A stretch of 64,000 nucleotides of DNA from Chloracidobacterium sp. (GTDB lineage: Bacteria; Acidobacteriota; Blastocatellia; Pyrinomonadales; Pyrinomonadaceae): positions 52,249 to 116,248 of the forward strand of contig JADJWM010000012.1 in NCBI GenBank assembly GCA_016716365.1. The letters are read 5' to 3'. Made by a program: the position numbers and the translations under genes. The notes under the pieces were generated by a model. It saw only the letters and a program-made list of their open reading frames with translations. It was not told the DNA's origin and made no database searches. This document shows, in pieces, positions 50,550 through 60,815 of the stretch (positions are counted from its first letter, which is position 1; every line of letters starts with the position of its first letter).

Positions 50550-50613
50550 GTTCGTGCTTCGCACTCATGGCAAGCAGGGATGCTTGCCCTCCAGTCTTAA
50601 TCGCCCTCCAGTC
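50550..50613 (-). repeat. Right REP double hairpin plus a partial direct copy
   Basis: The 47-base element 50550-50596 is the inverted partner of 49897-49943. Six bases further on, GCCCTCCAGTC occurs again (50603-50613), a partial direct repeat of its end. The stop codon of the GH3 gene lies inside this partial copy. Confidence 0.9.
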
Positions 50614-52453
50614 ATTTTGCTAGCTGAATCCCCGTGCCGCGGGAATGGAGGCCCGGGAGTGAGATCGGAAGTTTGCCGGTAAACGGCTGCATCCCGAGGA
50701 GGGCCCGGGCCGATGCCCGCTGGAGCGACGGCATATCGCCGTAGGCCACGATGTAGTTTTTCATTTCCGGGAACGACGACAGAATGTACGGGTTGCCGAA
50801 GCTGATGCCGATGACGGTCTTGTTGGCGGCGAGGGATTCTCGGAGAATGGCGGCCCCGTTCTCGGGGATACCGACGCTGTTGACGGCCCCGGAGCGGACC
50901 CGGCCGTAGAGTCCGACGATAACGACGTCGGCCTCGCCGACGGCCTTGCGGGCGGCGGCAACATTCTGCTGAAGCGAGTTTTCCTGCAGGTAACCCTGAG
51001 TGAATCGAAGCCCGTTCGCCCGGAGCGCACCCGCGAGCGGGTTCATCACTGCACCGCCGTCAAAGCCGTTCGAGATGCCGATGACGGCGATCTTTTTCGT
51101 ACGGTCGAGCGGCAGGTCACCTTCGCCCTGGCGGACGAGGGTTATCGCGGCGTTCGCGATCTCGTCGGCGAGTTGCCCAACGTCCGGCGACGAGACGATG
51201 CGGTCGATCTGGTCGAGCGGTGTGATCCGCTCCTTAAATAATCCGAGTTCGTACTTCCACGCGATCTGCCGCGTGACGGATTCGTCCAGCCGTGACATCG
51301 GAATGCGGCCGCTTGTGACTGCGGCCTTCAATCCTCGGAGCATAGCATCGACGTTCTCCGGCTTCTCGAGAATATCCGTGCCGGCCAGAAACGCGCGAAC
51401 GCCGGCTTCTTCCTGCGTGAAATAGAGCGTCAGGCCGCTCATCGACATCGCGTCGGAGACGATCAAGCCCTTAAAACCCAGCTCTTTCCTTAAGATATCC
51501 GTCTGCACTTTTGCCGATAGCGTGGCCGGAATGAAGGCTTTTTCGCTGACGATCTCGGCACCTGCTTCGGCGTCGCCGCCCTGATAATTTTTCAGCGGGC
51601 GGATCTCTTCGGGGTCGATCTGCGGCAGGGCGATGTGGGCGACCATGATCGAGCCGATGCCTGCCTCGACCGCCCGGCGGAAGGGCAGGAGCTCAAGCGA
51701 ATCGAGCCGGGCACGCGGGAGTTCGATGATCGGCAGGCCGCGGTGCGAGTCGATGTTCGTGTCGCCGTGGCCGGGGAAGTGCTTGGCGGTCGCGATGACC
51801 TTTTGCGACTGTATGCCTTCGGCGAACGCTACTCCAAACCGGGCGACATCCTCCGGGTCCTCGCCGAAGCTGCGGACATTGATCACCGGATTCCCGGCGT
51901 TGTTGTTGACGTCGAGTACGGGGGCGAAGATATGCTGGATGCCGATGGCCCGGGCCTCGCGGCCGGTGACGACGCCCATCCGGCGGGCGAAATCGGGATT
52001 TCCCGTCGCGGTCACGGCCATCGCCCACGGGAAATTGGTCGCGTCCTCGAACCGCATCCCGATGCCGGTCTCGGCGTCGAGCGACATCAGCAGCGGATAC
52101 TTTGCCGCCTCCTGCATCCGGTTCGCGATGTGGGTGGTCTCGTAGATCGGCGCTCCGAAAAAGATGATGCCGCCGATCTTGTTCTCGACGACGTGACGCT
52201 GCAGGTCTTTGAAGAACGCGCTTTGCTGATTGGCGAATCGCGCGTTGATGCCGACGTGGATGAGCTGGCCGACCTTTTCATCGACCGTCATCTTTCGGAC
52301 GATCTTTGCGGCCTGGTCCCAAGACTTTTTGGACGGCTCCAGCCTTTGGGACTGCGGAATGCGGACTGCGGAGTGCGGAATCGCAGCTGCAGCCGCGGAC
52401 TGTGAACTCGCCACGATAGACAGTAATAACGCAAGGCTAAGAAACTTCTTCAT
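50612..52453 (-). CDS. nagZ: Glycoside hydrolase family 3, NagZ-like beta-N-acetylglucosaminidase
   Basis: Secreted 613-residue hydrolase with a signal peptide (MKKFLSLALLLSIVASSQ). The GH3 N-terminal TIM-barrel shows the NagZ-type motif KHFPGHGDTNIDSHRGLP near residue 220, with the Asp/His dyad used by NagZ enzymes, and the nucleophile region LIVSDAMSMSGL near 335. A C-terminal alpha/beta domain follows, so it is the two-domain form as in Bacillus NagZ. It would remove GlcNAc from muropeptides. A heptamer repeat lies directly after the signal peptide. It overlaps the symporter gene by 17 bases in the same operon. Confidence 0.92.
   Translation of the reverse strand: MKKFLSLALLLSIVASSQSAAAAAIPHSAVRIPQSQRLEPSKKSWDQAAKIVRKMTVDEKVGQLIHVGINARFANQQSAFFKDLQRHVVENKIGGIIFFGAPIYETTHIANRMQEAAKYPLLMSLDAETGIGMRFEDATNFPWAMAVTATGNPDFARRMGVVTGREARAIGIQHIFAPVLDVNNNAGNPVINVRSFGEDPEDVARFGVAFAEGIQSQKVIATAKHFPGHGDTNIDSHRGLPIIELPRARLDSLELLPFRRAVEAGIGSIMVAHIALPQIDPEEIRPLKNYQGGDAEAGAEIVSEKAFIPATLSAKVQTDILRKELGFKGLIVSDAMSMSGLTLYFTQEEAGVRAFLAGTDILEKPENVDAMLRGLKAAVTSGRIPMSRLDESVTRQIAWKYELGLFKERITPLDQIDRIVSSPDVGQLADEIANAAITLVRQGEGDLPLDRTKKIAVIGISNGFDGGAVMNPLAGALRANGLRFTQGYLQENSLQQNVAAARKAVGEADVVIVGLYGRVRSGAVNSVGIPENGAAILRESLAANKTVIGISFGNPYILSSFPEMKNYIVAYGDMPSLQRASARALLGMQPFTGKLPISLPGLHSRGTGIQLAK
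52351..52378. repeat. Heptamer tandem repeat at the N terminus of the GH3 gene
   Basis: Four units in register: ACTGCGG, AATGCGG, ACTGCGG, AGTGCGG. It belongs to the same family as the repeats in the ATPase gene at 25711 and between genes at 55368. On the coding strand it gives the segment IPHSAVRIPQS between the signal peptide and the enzyme. Confidence 0.85.
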
Positions 52454-54020
52454 TACTTCTGATTACCAAAGTCGAAACGAACGCTGTCAAGACGGTCGTG
52501 ACGCTGCCGATCAGGGCGTACCACGGCCAGGCGATCACGGGGCCGGGCACGTATCCGTTAGATGCGAGCAGGACGTAAACCATCACGGAAATGCTGACGG
52601 CCATACCGATCAGGGCGTGGATCTCTCTCGCCTTTTTAAGAAATGCGCCGACGAGGAAAACGCCGAGGATCGGGCCGTTGATGAGCGACGCGACCGAGAG
52701 AGCCATGCCAAGGGCCGAACTGTTGGCGTTGCGAAGGCCGACCGCGATCGCGATCTGGACAATGCCGACGACGACCGTCAGGATCCCGGCGATCTTCATC
52801 AGGTGCTTGTCGGTCGTGGCCTTCGCGAACGGTTTGTAAATATCGTTGACTGCAGTCGCCGCGATGGAGTTCAATGACGACGACAATGCCGCTGCAAAGA
52901 TAGCCGCGACGACGAGGCCCGAGAGGCCGGTCGGCATTTTCTGCGTAATGAATGCAGGGAAGACGCGGTCGCCGCCGGTGAACGGAAAGACCGCGGTCCG
53001 CGACGCGGCGTATGCCGTATCAGCCGCACATCTTGCCGCATCCGCCGGAAAGAGTTTGGCACAGGCCTCGGCCGTTTGTGCGAAGAGCGGATCGTTGAAC
53101 GGTGCGAAGAAGGCGAACAAGAGCACACCGATGAATAAGAATCCGATGAACTGCCCGAGGACGACGGCACCGGATGTCATCAGGGCGGTGACCGCCGCCC
53201 GCGGCTTGTCGGTGCAGAGATAACGCTGGACCAGGAACTGGTCGGTGCCGTGGGTGGACATCGTAAGGAAGCAGCCGCCGAGCACGCCGCCCCAGAATGT
53301 GTAGGTCTTGGCGAAGTCGAGGTTAAAGTCGAACAGTGCAAATTTGTCGTACTGCCGCCCGACGTCGATCGCTCCCGCAATGCCGCCGTCGATGTTCTGG
53401 ATCAGCACGACCGCGGCCGCGACCGCACCGCCGATATAGATGACAAGCTGCACGACCTCGATCCAAATGACCGCTTCCATCCCGCCGTAGAATGTGAAGA
53501 CGATCATCACGATGCCGAGTATCAGGATCGAGCCGATGATGACCACTTCGGGCGAGGTCTGCGGATTGAAAGCGGTGTAAACGGCGGCGAGCACGATGGC
53601 TGTAAGCAGCAGCCGGATGCCGTCCGCGATGTTCCGCATTATCACGAACAGGCCGGAGGCGAGCACCTTAACCTTGCCGCCGAAGCGGTCACCGAGAAGC
53701 TGATAAACGGTTTGCAATTCACCCTTGAAATAGAGCGGGATGAACACCAGCGAGATCACCACGCGGCCAAGCAGGTAGCCGAATACGAGCTGCAGGAACT
53801 GGAAATTACCGCCGCGGGCAAAGGCGATGCCGGGCACGGAAATGAATGTGATCGTGCTGGTCTCGGTCGCCACGATCGACATCGCGATGGCCCACCAAGG
53901 CACGCTGCGGTCGCCGACGAAATAATCCTCGGTCGTCTCCTGCTTGCCGGCGTACCAGATGCCGAAGGCGGTGATGCCGATCAGATAGCCGAAGATGATG
54001 ATGAGGTCGAGTGTTTGCAT
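52437..54020 (-). CDS. Sodium:solute symporter family protein
   Basis: Inner-membrane transporter of 527 residues with about 14 hydrophobic helices. The SSS signature is visible as IGTAFGIWYAGKQ-like start (residues ~14-30, here ITAFGIWYAGKQETTEDYF), GRVVISLVFIPLYF and GLVVAAIFAAALSSSLNSIA, the sodium-site region near residue 385. Family members carry sugars, sialic acid or amino acids with Na+. Here it lies between murQ and the GH3 gene in one operon, so uptake of N-acetylmuramic acid or a muropeptide sugar is likely, in place of the PTS transporter MurP. Confidence 0.9.
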   Translation of the reverse strand: MQTLDLIIIFGYLIGITAFGIWYAGKQETTEDYFVGDRSVPWWAIAMSIVATETSTITFISVPGIAFARGGNFQFLQLVFGYLLGRVVISLVFIPLYFKGELQTVYQLLGDRFGGKVKVLASGLFVIMRNIADGIRLLLTAIVLAAVYTAFNPQTSPEVVIIGSILILGIVMIVFTFYGGMEAVIWIEVVQLVIYIGGAVAAAVVLIQNIDGGIAGAIDVGRQYDKFALFDFNLDFAKTYTFWGGVLGGCFLTMSTHGTDQFLVQRYLCTDKPRAAVTALMTSGAVVLGQFIGFLFIGVLLFAFFAPFNDPLFAQTAEACAKLFPADAARCAADTAYAASRTAVFPFTGGDRVFPAFITQKMPTGLSGLVVAAIFAAALSSSLNSIAATAVNDIYKPFAKATTDKHLMKIAGILTVVVGIVQIAIAVGLRNANSSALGMALSVASLINGPILGVFLVGAFLKKAREIHALIGMAVSISVMVYVLLASNGYVPGPVIAWPWYALIGSVTTVLTAFVSTLVIRSNEEVS

Positions 54021-54026
54021 CCGATG

Positions 54027-54334
54027 TCAGCGCCGAGCGTAGTACATTCCGATATTTTTAAGTCTGCCGATGTGGCCGCCGTCCATCCAGGGAAATTCTT
54101 CGGCGGCTATGCGTGTGATGGCGCCTTCGGTGATCTCGCCGCGTTCTTCCATTTCCGCGATCTCGTAGATACGATATTCGGCTTTTCTGACAAAGGCTTC
54201 GATCTCGCTTATCTCGTCTTCTGATAGCTCCGGAAATCGGCTTATCATTCGTTCGGCGATCGGCTTTCGAAAATTCTCGCCCCACTCGGTCGCGAGTTCA
54301 AGAGCGGCGTTCAGTATCTCACGAGAGAACTCCT

Positions 54335-54338
<4 letters not shown>
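54027..54338 (-). CDS. Small helical hypothetical protein
   Basis: A 103-residue, mostly helical, charged protein (KEFSREILNAALELATEWG at the start; FPELSEDEISEIEAFVRKAE in the middle). It overlaps the end of murQ by four bases and lies six bases before the symporter, so it belongs to the operon. I see no known domain. It may be specific to this cluster. Confidence 0.65.
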
Positions 54339-55724
<1,386 letters not shown>

Positions 55725-56747
55725 TTACCGCTTCCGGTTATGGCCGGTTCCGTTGTTGCCGGCGGCGCTTCCGTTCAGCATCGCGAGCAGGGCCGCTGCC
55801 TGGGCCGGCGGCATCGTCGGTTCGGTCAGAAAGGCGTAAGGGGCGACGGTACGGATCGTCTTGATCATCGGTTTGGTCAGGATCTCGCCCGCCTTGAACA
55901 CGCTGCCGACGCAGCCGATGGGCACCTTTTCCTTCCCGAGCTTAAGTTTTTCGATGACGGCGCACGCGGCCAGGCCAAGTTCCGAGCCGGCCTCGTTCAG
56001 GATGTCCACGGCGACGGCGTCGCCCTCTTGTGCCGCCTCGACAACGTAGCGGGCAAAGCCCGCGATGCGGCTGTTATCGACCTGCGGCGAATAGATCGCG
56101 ACGATCAGGTTCTCGGGCCCCGAGGCACGGAAATATTCGGCGGCGCGTTCGCTAAGTATAGTTGAGATTCCCCGGCCGTCGGAAGCCTTTGCGACGGAAT
56201 GAAGTGCCGCCTGGGCGATGCCGACACCGCCGCCCTCATCGCCGGCCAGCGGGCCCCAGCCGCCGGAGATGGCGATCTTGCCCTTGCTGTTCCTGCCGAG
56301 GCAGATCGAGCCGGTACCCGCGATCACGACCAGGCCGGGCTCGCCGAATGTCGTGGCATAAAGCGCGATCTCGGCGTCGGTCACGACCGTTACGTTCCTG
56401 ATGCCGACGCTTTCAACGAAGCGTTCGCGAACGCGCTGGCGGAGGTCGGCACGCCGCACGCCGGCAAGGCCGAGCGTGGCCGCGACGATATCGCCGCGTG
56501 AGACAGAGCCGCGGTCGCAGGCTTCGTTGACCGCCTTTACGATGTTGGCGACGGCGGTCTCAAGCCCGACGCGGAGCGGATTTGCCGGCCCCGCAAAGCC
56601 CTCGCACTGCAGCACCCCGGCGGCATTTACGACGGCGATGTGCGTTTTTGTGCCGCCGCCGTCCACGCCAAGAAAGTACTGGTGCGGCCTTGCGTTTCGT
56701 CGAGTCACTTTATCCTTTGATGCCATCGGAAAACTTTTTTCCGGCAA
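55725..56747 (-). CDS. BadF/BadG-family N-acetylsugar kinase (MurK-like)
   Basis: ASKHA-fold kinase of 340 residues. Phosphate-1 motif FLGVDGGGTKTHIAVV lies near residue 24, VVIAGTGSICLGRN near 140 is the second nucleotide motif, and GGWGPLAGDEGGG near 162 follows. This family includes human GlcNAc kinase and Clostridium MurK, which phosphorylates both MurNAc and GlcNAc. Next to murQ, nagZ and namZ homologues it most likely makes MurNAc-6-phosphate for MurQ. The start may be eight codons later (MASKDK). It is divergent from the LysR gene. Confidence 0.9.
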   Translation of the reverse strand: MPEKSFPMASKDKVTRRNARPHQYFLGVDGGGTKTHIAVVNAAGVLQCEGFAGPANPLRVGLETAVANIVKAVNEACDRGSVSRGDIVAATLGLAGVRRADLRQRVRERFVESVGIRNVTVVTDAEIALYATTFGEPGLVVIAGTGSICLGRNSKGKIAISGGWGPLAGDEGGGVGIAQAALHSVAKASDGRGISTILSERAAEYFRASGPENLIVAIYSPQVDNSRIAGFARYVVEAAQEGDAVAVDILNEAGSELGLAACAVIEKLKLGKEKVPIGCVGSVFKAGEILTKPMIKTIRTVAPYAFLTEPTMPPAQAAALLAMLNGSAAGNNGTGHNRKR

Positions 56748-56898
56748 AAAGTCAGACTATTCTCAACAAAACTTGACATATAATCAAATTTAACAGATTT
56801 TATGTATTCAATAAGTTTGCGTGATACGCAGGCCGCCTGTTGGATCGCCGCGAGGCGGCATTTGTTCACATCCCCTCGAATGCCGGATTAGGCGAAGC

Positions 56899-56920
56899 GG
56901 CCGCCTAAAGGCGGGACTCA
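56899..56920 (+). repeat. Second copy of the 22-base REP-like element before a start codon
   Basis: GGCCGCCTAAAGGCGGGACT plus CA, one base different from 44363-44384. Seven bases separate it from the LysR start at 56928, the same spacing as at the HAD gene. Its GGCGGG may act as part of the translation leader. Confidence 0.8.
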
Positions 56921-56927
56921 AAACAAT

Positions 56928-57840
56928 ATGGAGATCAGACAGCTGAAAGCATTTCTGGCGATCGCCGAGGCAAAGACCTTTACGGCCGGGGCCCGGCGGG
57001 TGAACGTGACGCAGGCGGCCATCTCGATGCAGATCCGTCAGCTGGAAGAGGAGGTCGGGCTGCCGCTTTTCACGCGCACGCCGCGGCGCGTGATCCTGAC
57101 CGAAGCGGGCGAATACTTCTGGAACGCGCGAGGAAGATCCTGCGGGAGCATGATTCCGCCCTGGCCGAGATAGCCGAGGTGGCGGGGGCTGAGTACGGCC
57201 GGCTGCGGATCGGGACCGCTTCGGGCACGTTCGCGATGAACCAGTTGCCGAACATACTCGGCAAGCTTCGCGACAAATTCCCGAACGCCGAGCTTTCGGT
57301 CGCCTCCGGCACGAGCCAGACGCTGGTCGATAAAATGATGCACGGCGAGATCGACATGGCCTTTGTTTCGCTGCCCGTCGATAATCTGAATATAAGTACC
57401 GAATCGATCTTCTCGGACGAGATCGTCGCGGTCGCGTATCCGGAACATCCGCTGGCGAAAGAGAAGTTCATCAGCGCCGCGACACTGGCCGGCGAGAAGC
57501 TCATCCTGGGCGAACGCGGCGGAAATACGCGTCGGATGATCGACGAATTTTTCCAGGCCGCGAACGTAAAGCCGAACATCATAATGGAGCTGTCGCGGCA
57601 AGAGGCCGTCACAAAAATGGTCGAACGCGGCCTGGGCGTGGGGATGGCCGGGGCGAAATCGGTGGCCCGCGAGATACGCGACCGCAAGTTGGTTTCGTGG
57701 CTGATAGAAGGCGAGATCAAATGGGAGCTGGGCCTGGCATGGCTCGCGGCGGGCATTATTCCCCGATCGGGAAGGAGTTCGTCCGGCTGTGTAAGGAAAG
57801 CTTTAGCGAACGGGAGAAGGAATTGAAGGTGAGGAGGTGA
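56928..57840 (+). CDS. LysR-type transcriptional regulator, frameshifted as assembled
   Basis: Typical LysR protein of about 304 residues when repaired. The N-terminal winged helix reads MEIRQLKAFLAIAEAKTF and NVTQAAISMQIRQLEEEVG, followed by LFTRTPRRVILTEAGE. A single missing C after 57116 breaks the frame; with it the sequence continues YLLERARKILREHDSALAE into the effector-binding domain (RIGTASGTFAMNQLPNIL onward). A second missing base near 57750 hides the true C terminus, GGHYSPIGKEFVRLCKESF and KELKVRR, ending at 57840. It is divergent from the BadF-like kinase with a 180-base gap, so it probably controls the MurNAc-salvage genes. Confidence 0.9.
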
Positions 57841-57881
57841 AAAGTAAAAAGTAAAAAGTGAAAAGTGAAAAGTGAAAAGTA
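57840..57881. repeat. Heptamer tandem repeat between LysR and serine hydrolase genes
   Basis: Six units in register of the form AAAAGTG (AAAAGTA, AAAAGTA, three AAAAGTG, AAAAGTA). They begin at the last base of the LysR stop codon and end 19 bases before the next ATG. Confidence 0.88.
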
Positions 57882-57900
57882 GAAGGGAAACGGCTTGGTG

Positions 57901-59470
57901 ATGATGAAGTATTTGTCGTTCAAAACTAAAAAGAATTTCTTAGGCGCGGTCCTTGGATTTGCCTTTTCTTTCTTCTTGCCAACGGCCAGGGGCTGCCGGT
58001 GGCGGCGCCGGGGTCGGTCGGGATGAACGCGGCGAAGCTGGACCAGATCGAGCAGCTTGTGCTTGCGGATATCGCCGATAAGAAGCTGCCGGGAGCGGTC
58101 GTGATCGTCGGCCGGAAAGGGAAGATCGTTTACCGCAAGGCGTTCGGCAACCGCTCGCTGGTGCCGACGGTCGAGAAGATGACGGTCGATACGATCTTCG
58201 ATGTCGCGTCGCTGACCAAGCCCGTTGCGACCGCGACCTCGATAATGATCCTGATCGAACAGGGCAAGCTTCGGCTGAACGACACCGTCGGCAAGTTCAT
58301 CCCCGAGATCGACGACGAGTCCGCCAAACGCGTCACCATCCTGCAGCTTCTCACCCACACCTCCGGCTACCGCCCCGACTTCGACCTCGGCGAAAAATGG
58401 ACCGGCCGCGACGGAATGCTCGCGGCGTTGAAGAAAGAGAAGCTACGAGCCCGCCGGGGACGAGGTTTGTTTATTCGGATATTGGGTTCATTGTGCTGGG
58501 GAGATTATCGCTCGCGCAGACTCTTTGTTTGGAAAGCCAGCACATCGCGAATTGCAAGATTTCGTTCCTCAGAGTGCTGATACCACTCAGAATGTCAAGC
58601 TCTGATTATATGAGTTTGTATATCTCCCCGGCCCCGCCGCTCGCGGTGAGCCACGGTCCGATCGCAATATGGGGTAAGGATCGGCCCCTAGATTACTTCG
58701 CTCCGACAGAAAATGTCAGAGGCCAAAACAGTTATTTGGGATCTAGTTTTGAGGGCGATGCGAAAGCTGGTGAACAAATCCTGAGGGGTATGGTTCACGA
58801 TCCGACCTCCTATCGTATGGGAGGGGTTGCCGGGCACGCCGGTCTTTTCTCGACCGCTGACGATCTTGCCCGCTATTGCCAGATGCTTCTGAACGGAGGC
58901 GTGGCTCCAGTATGGCCTACGGGCAGAAACGCGAGTGTGAACGAGCGTGCATCGAATGCCGACGCCAGAGGCACGCTCCCTAACGGTCGCGTCTCTGCCC
59001 GTAGGATCCTTTCTGCTCAGACCGTTGCGAAGATGACGCAGCCGTATGTGGTTGCGGAGGACGGTTCGGCACGCGGGCTCGGGTGGGACATGAACACGTC
59101 GTTCTCGTCGAACCGCGGCGATCTGTTTCCGAAGGGATCGTTCGGCCACACGGGATTCACCGGCACGAGCATCTGGATCGACCCGACATCGCAGACCTTC
59201 GTCGTCTTTATGTCGAACCGCGTCCACCCCGACGGCAAAGGCGATGTCGTCGCCACACGAGCACGCGTCGCTACGATTGCCGCATCAGCGATCGAAGACC
59301 TGCCAATTGAAAAATGGAAAGAAGCCGAGGCTAGATACAATGCGGCCGTGTCGGCCCAGATACCGCGTTTTGAGCAACTTGTCAGAGCGTCCGATTTTAG
59401 CCGCCTACAGTTCGGGGGCCTTCATTCCGCACCTCCAGTTCGATTGAATCCGGCGGAATGGGATCGATAG
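57901..59470 (+). CDS. Beta-lactamase-fold serine hydrolase, frameshifted as assembled
   Basis: Secreted class C-type serine hydrolase. It starts MMKYLSFKTKKNFLGAVLG (57901) with a signal sequence; a frame change near 57975 leads into LPVAAPGSVGMNAAKLDQIE. The active-site SxxK is SLTKPV near 58211, and HTSGY is the following motif. A second frame change near 58440 leads to PPGTRFVYSDIGFIVLG; FVYSDIG fits the YxN-type motif. HTGFTGTS near 59147 matches the third (HTG) motif. The B. subtilis counterpart AmiE (YbbE) sits in the same kind of cluster. An inverted-repeat insertion lies in the second half. It may be fused to the next gene. Confidence 0.82.
58917..59004. repeat. Inverted-repeat (BIME-like) insertion inside the serine hydrolase gene
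   Basis: Left arm 58917-58949 starts CTACGGGCAGAAACGCGA; right arm 58972-59004 is its inverted copy, ending CTGCCCGTAG. The arms match at 27 of 33 positions around a 22-base centre. It adds about 30 codons (PTGRNASVNERASN onward) in frame, in a place where the family has no such loop. Confidence 0.85.
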
Positions 59471-59480
59471 TAACCTTGAA

Positions 59481-60598
59481 CCGTGGATTCAAAGACCTTG
59501 CCGGCGAAGAAGATCGGCCTCGTGACCAATCACACCGGCCGGAACCTGAGCTGGGAAATCGACTATCGACATTCTGCACGAAGCGAAGAACGTAAATCTC
59601 GTTTCGATCTTCGCACCGGAGCACGGCATTCGCGGCGAGCTTGATACTGAGAAGATCGACGACACTAAGGACGAGAAGACGGGCCTGCCGGTTTATTCCT
59701 TATATAAGGACGGGATGCGGCGGCCGAAGCCGGAGCAACTTGCGGGGCTCGATGCGATCGTTTACGACATCCAGGACATCGGGGCGAGGTTTTATACATA
59801 CACCGCGACGCTGAAGAACGTGATGGAGGAGGCCGCCAAGGCGAAGATCCCCGTTTACGTTCTCGACCGGCCCAACCCGATCAACGGTGTGTCGACGTCG
59901 AAGGGCCGCTGGCAGAGGAAGACAAGCTCTCCTTCATCGCGGCGCACACTATACCGGTGCGCTATGGAATGACGATCGGCGAGCTCGGCCGGATGATGAA
60001 CACCGAGCGAAAGATCGGTGCCGACCTTCGCGTGATGAAGATGGACGGCTGGTCGCGGGCGATGTGGTTTGACGAGACGGGCCAAACGTGGATCAACCCG
60101 AGCCCGAATATGCGTTCGCTTACGCAGGCGACGCTCTATCCAGGAATTGGGCTGCTTGAGACAACTAACTTAGCGTCGGACGCGGGACCGATACACCTTT
60201 CGAGGTCATCGGTGCTCCGTGGCTGGACGGGCAGAAGCTCGCGATGCCATCTCAACACCGCAGGATTTCCGGGCGTCCGTTTCATTCCGATCCGATTTAA
60301 GCCCAACGCGTCTGTCTTCAAGGACGAACAGCTTGGCGGTGTGAACATCATTGTTACCGACCGGATCGCGCTGAATTCCGTACGGATGGGTATCGAGATA
60401 GCCGCCGCTCTGCGGAAGCTGTATCCGACGGAATGGCAGGTCGATCGCTATGGCCGGCTGCTGGTAAACGCAGGCGTTTTGGAGCTTATAAAGAAGGGCG
60501 AAACTCCGGAAAATATCGAACGGTCATGGCGGCCGCAGCCGCTGATTTCACAGCGCGTCGGGCATCATATTTGCTTTACAAGTAACGAGTTTGGTTGA
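59481..60598 (+). CDS. namZ: DUF1343 / NamZ exo-beta-N-acetylmuramidase (GH171), frameshifted
   Basis: The family formerly called DUF1343 includes NamZ, which releases MurNAc from the non-reducing end of peptidoglycan fragments. Recognisable blocks: KKIGLVTNHTGR near 59512, FAPEHGIRGELD near 59610, YDIQDIGARFYTYTATL near 59762, VLDRPNPINGV near 59860, RYGMTIGELGRMMN, TDTPFEVIGAPWLDG, and LNTAGFPGVRFIPIRF near 60255. The blocks lie in different frames, with changes near 59555, 59893, 60172 and 60245. No clear start codon with a ribosome-binding site is seen, so it may originally have been the C-terminal half of a fusion with the upstream hydrolase. Confidence 0.82.
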
Positions 60599-60815
60599 GC
60601 GAGAATTTGATAATTCAGGGTTGTGATGCTCTATGAACCCTTTGGTGTTTCTAAAGCCACAATACTCCCTTCTTTCACGTTTGCGATAAGTGTGGGTTGG
60701 CGTAATGGACAATTGCGCAAAAATTCCTTATGATTTCGCCATCAAAATTTCAGGTAGAAATAACGCCGGTATGATGAGCCGTTACAACCGGCGTACGATT
60801 CACGGAGGCAAAAAA
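60599..60815. other. Gap between namZ and the receptor gene
   Basis: 217 bases with no gene seen. The stretch is AT-rich and likely carries the receptor promoter; CACGGAGGCA before the ATG at 60816 is its ribosome-binding site. Confidence 0.4.

Noticed and set aside
53250..54224. 324-codon open frame opposite the symporter gene
   Set aside because: Antisense to a conserved membrane protein, highly charged and His/Asp-rich, with no recognisable domain.
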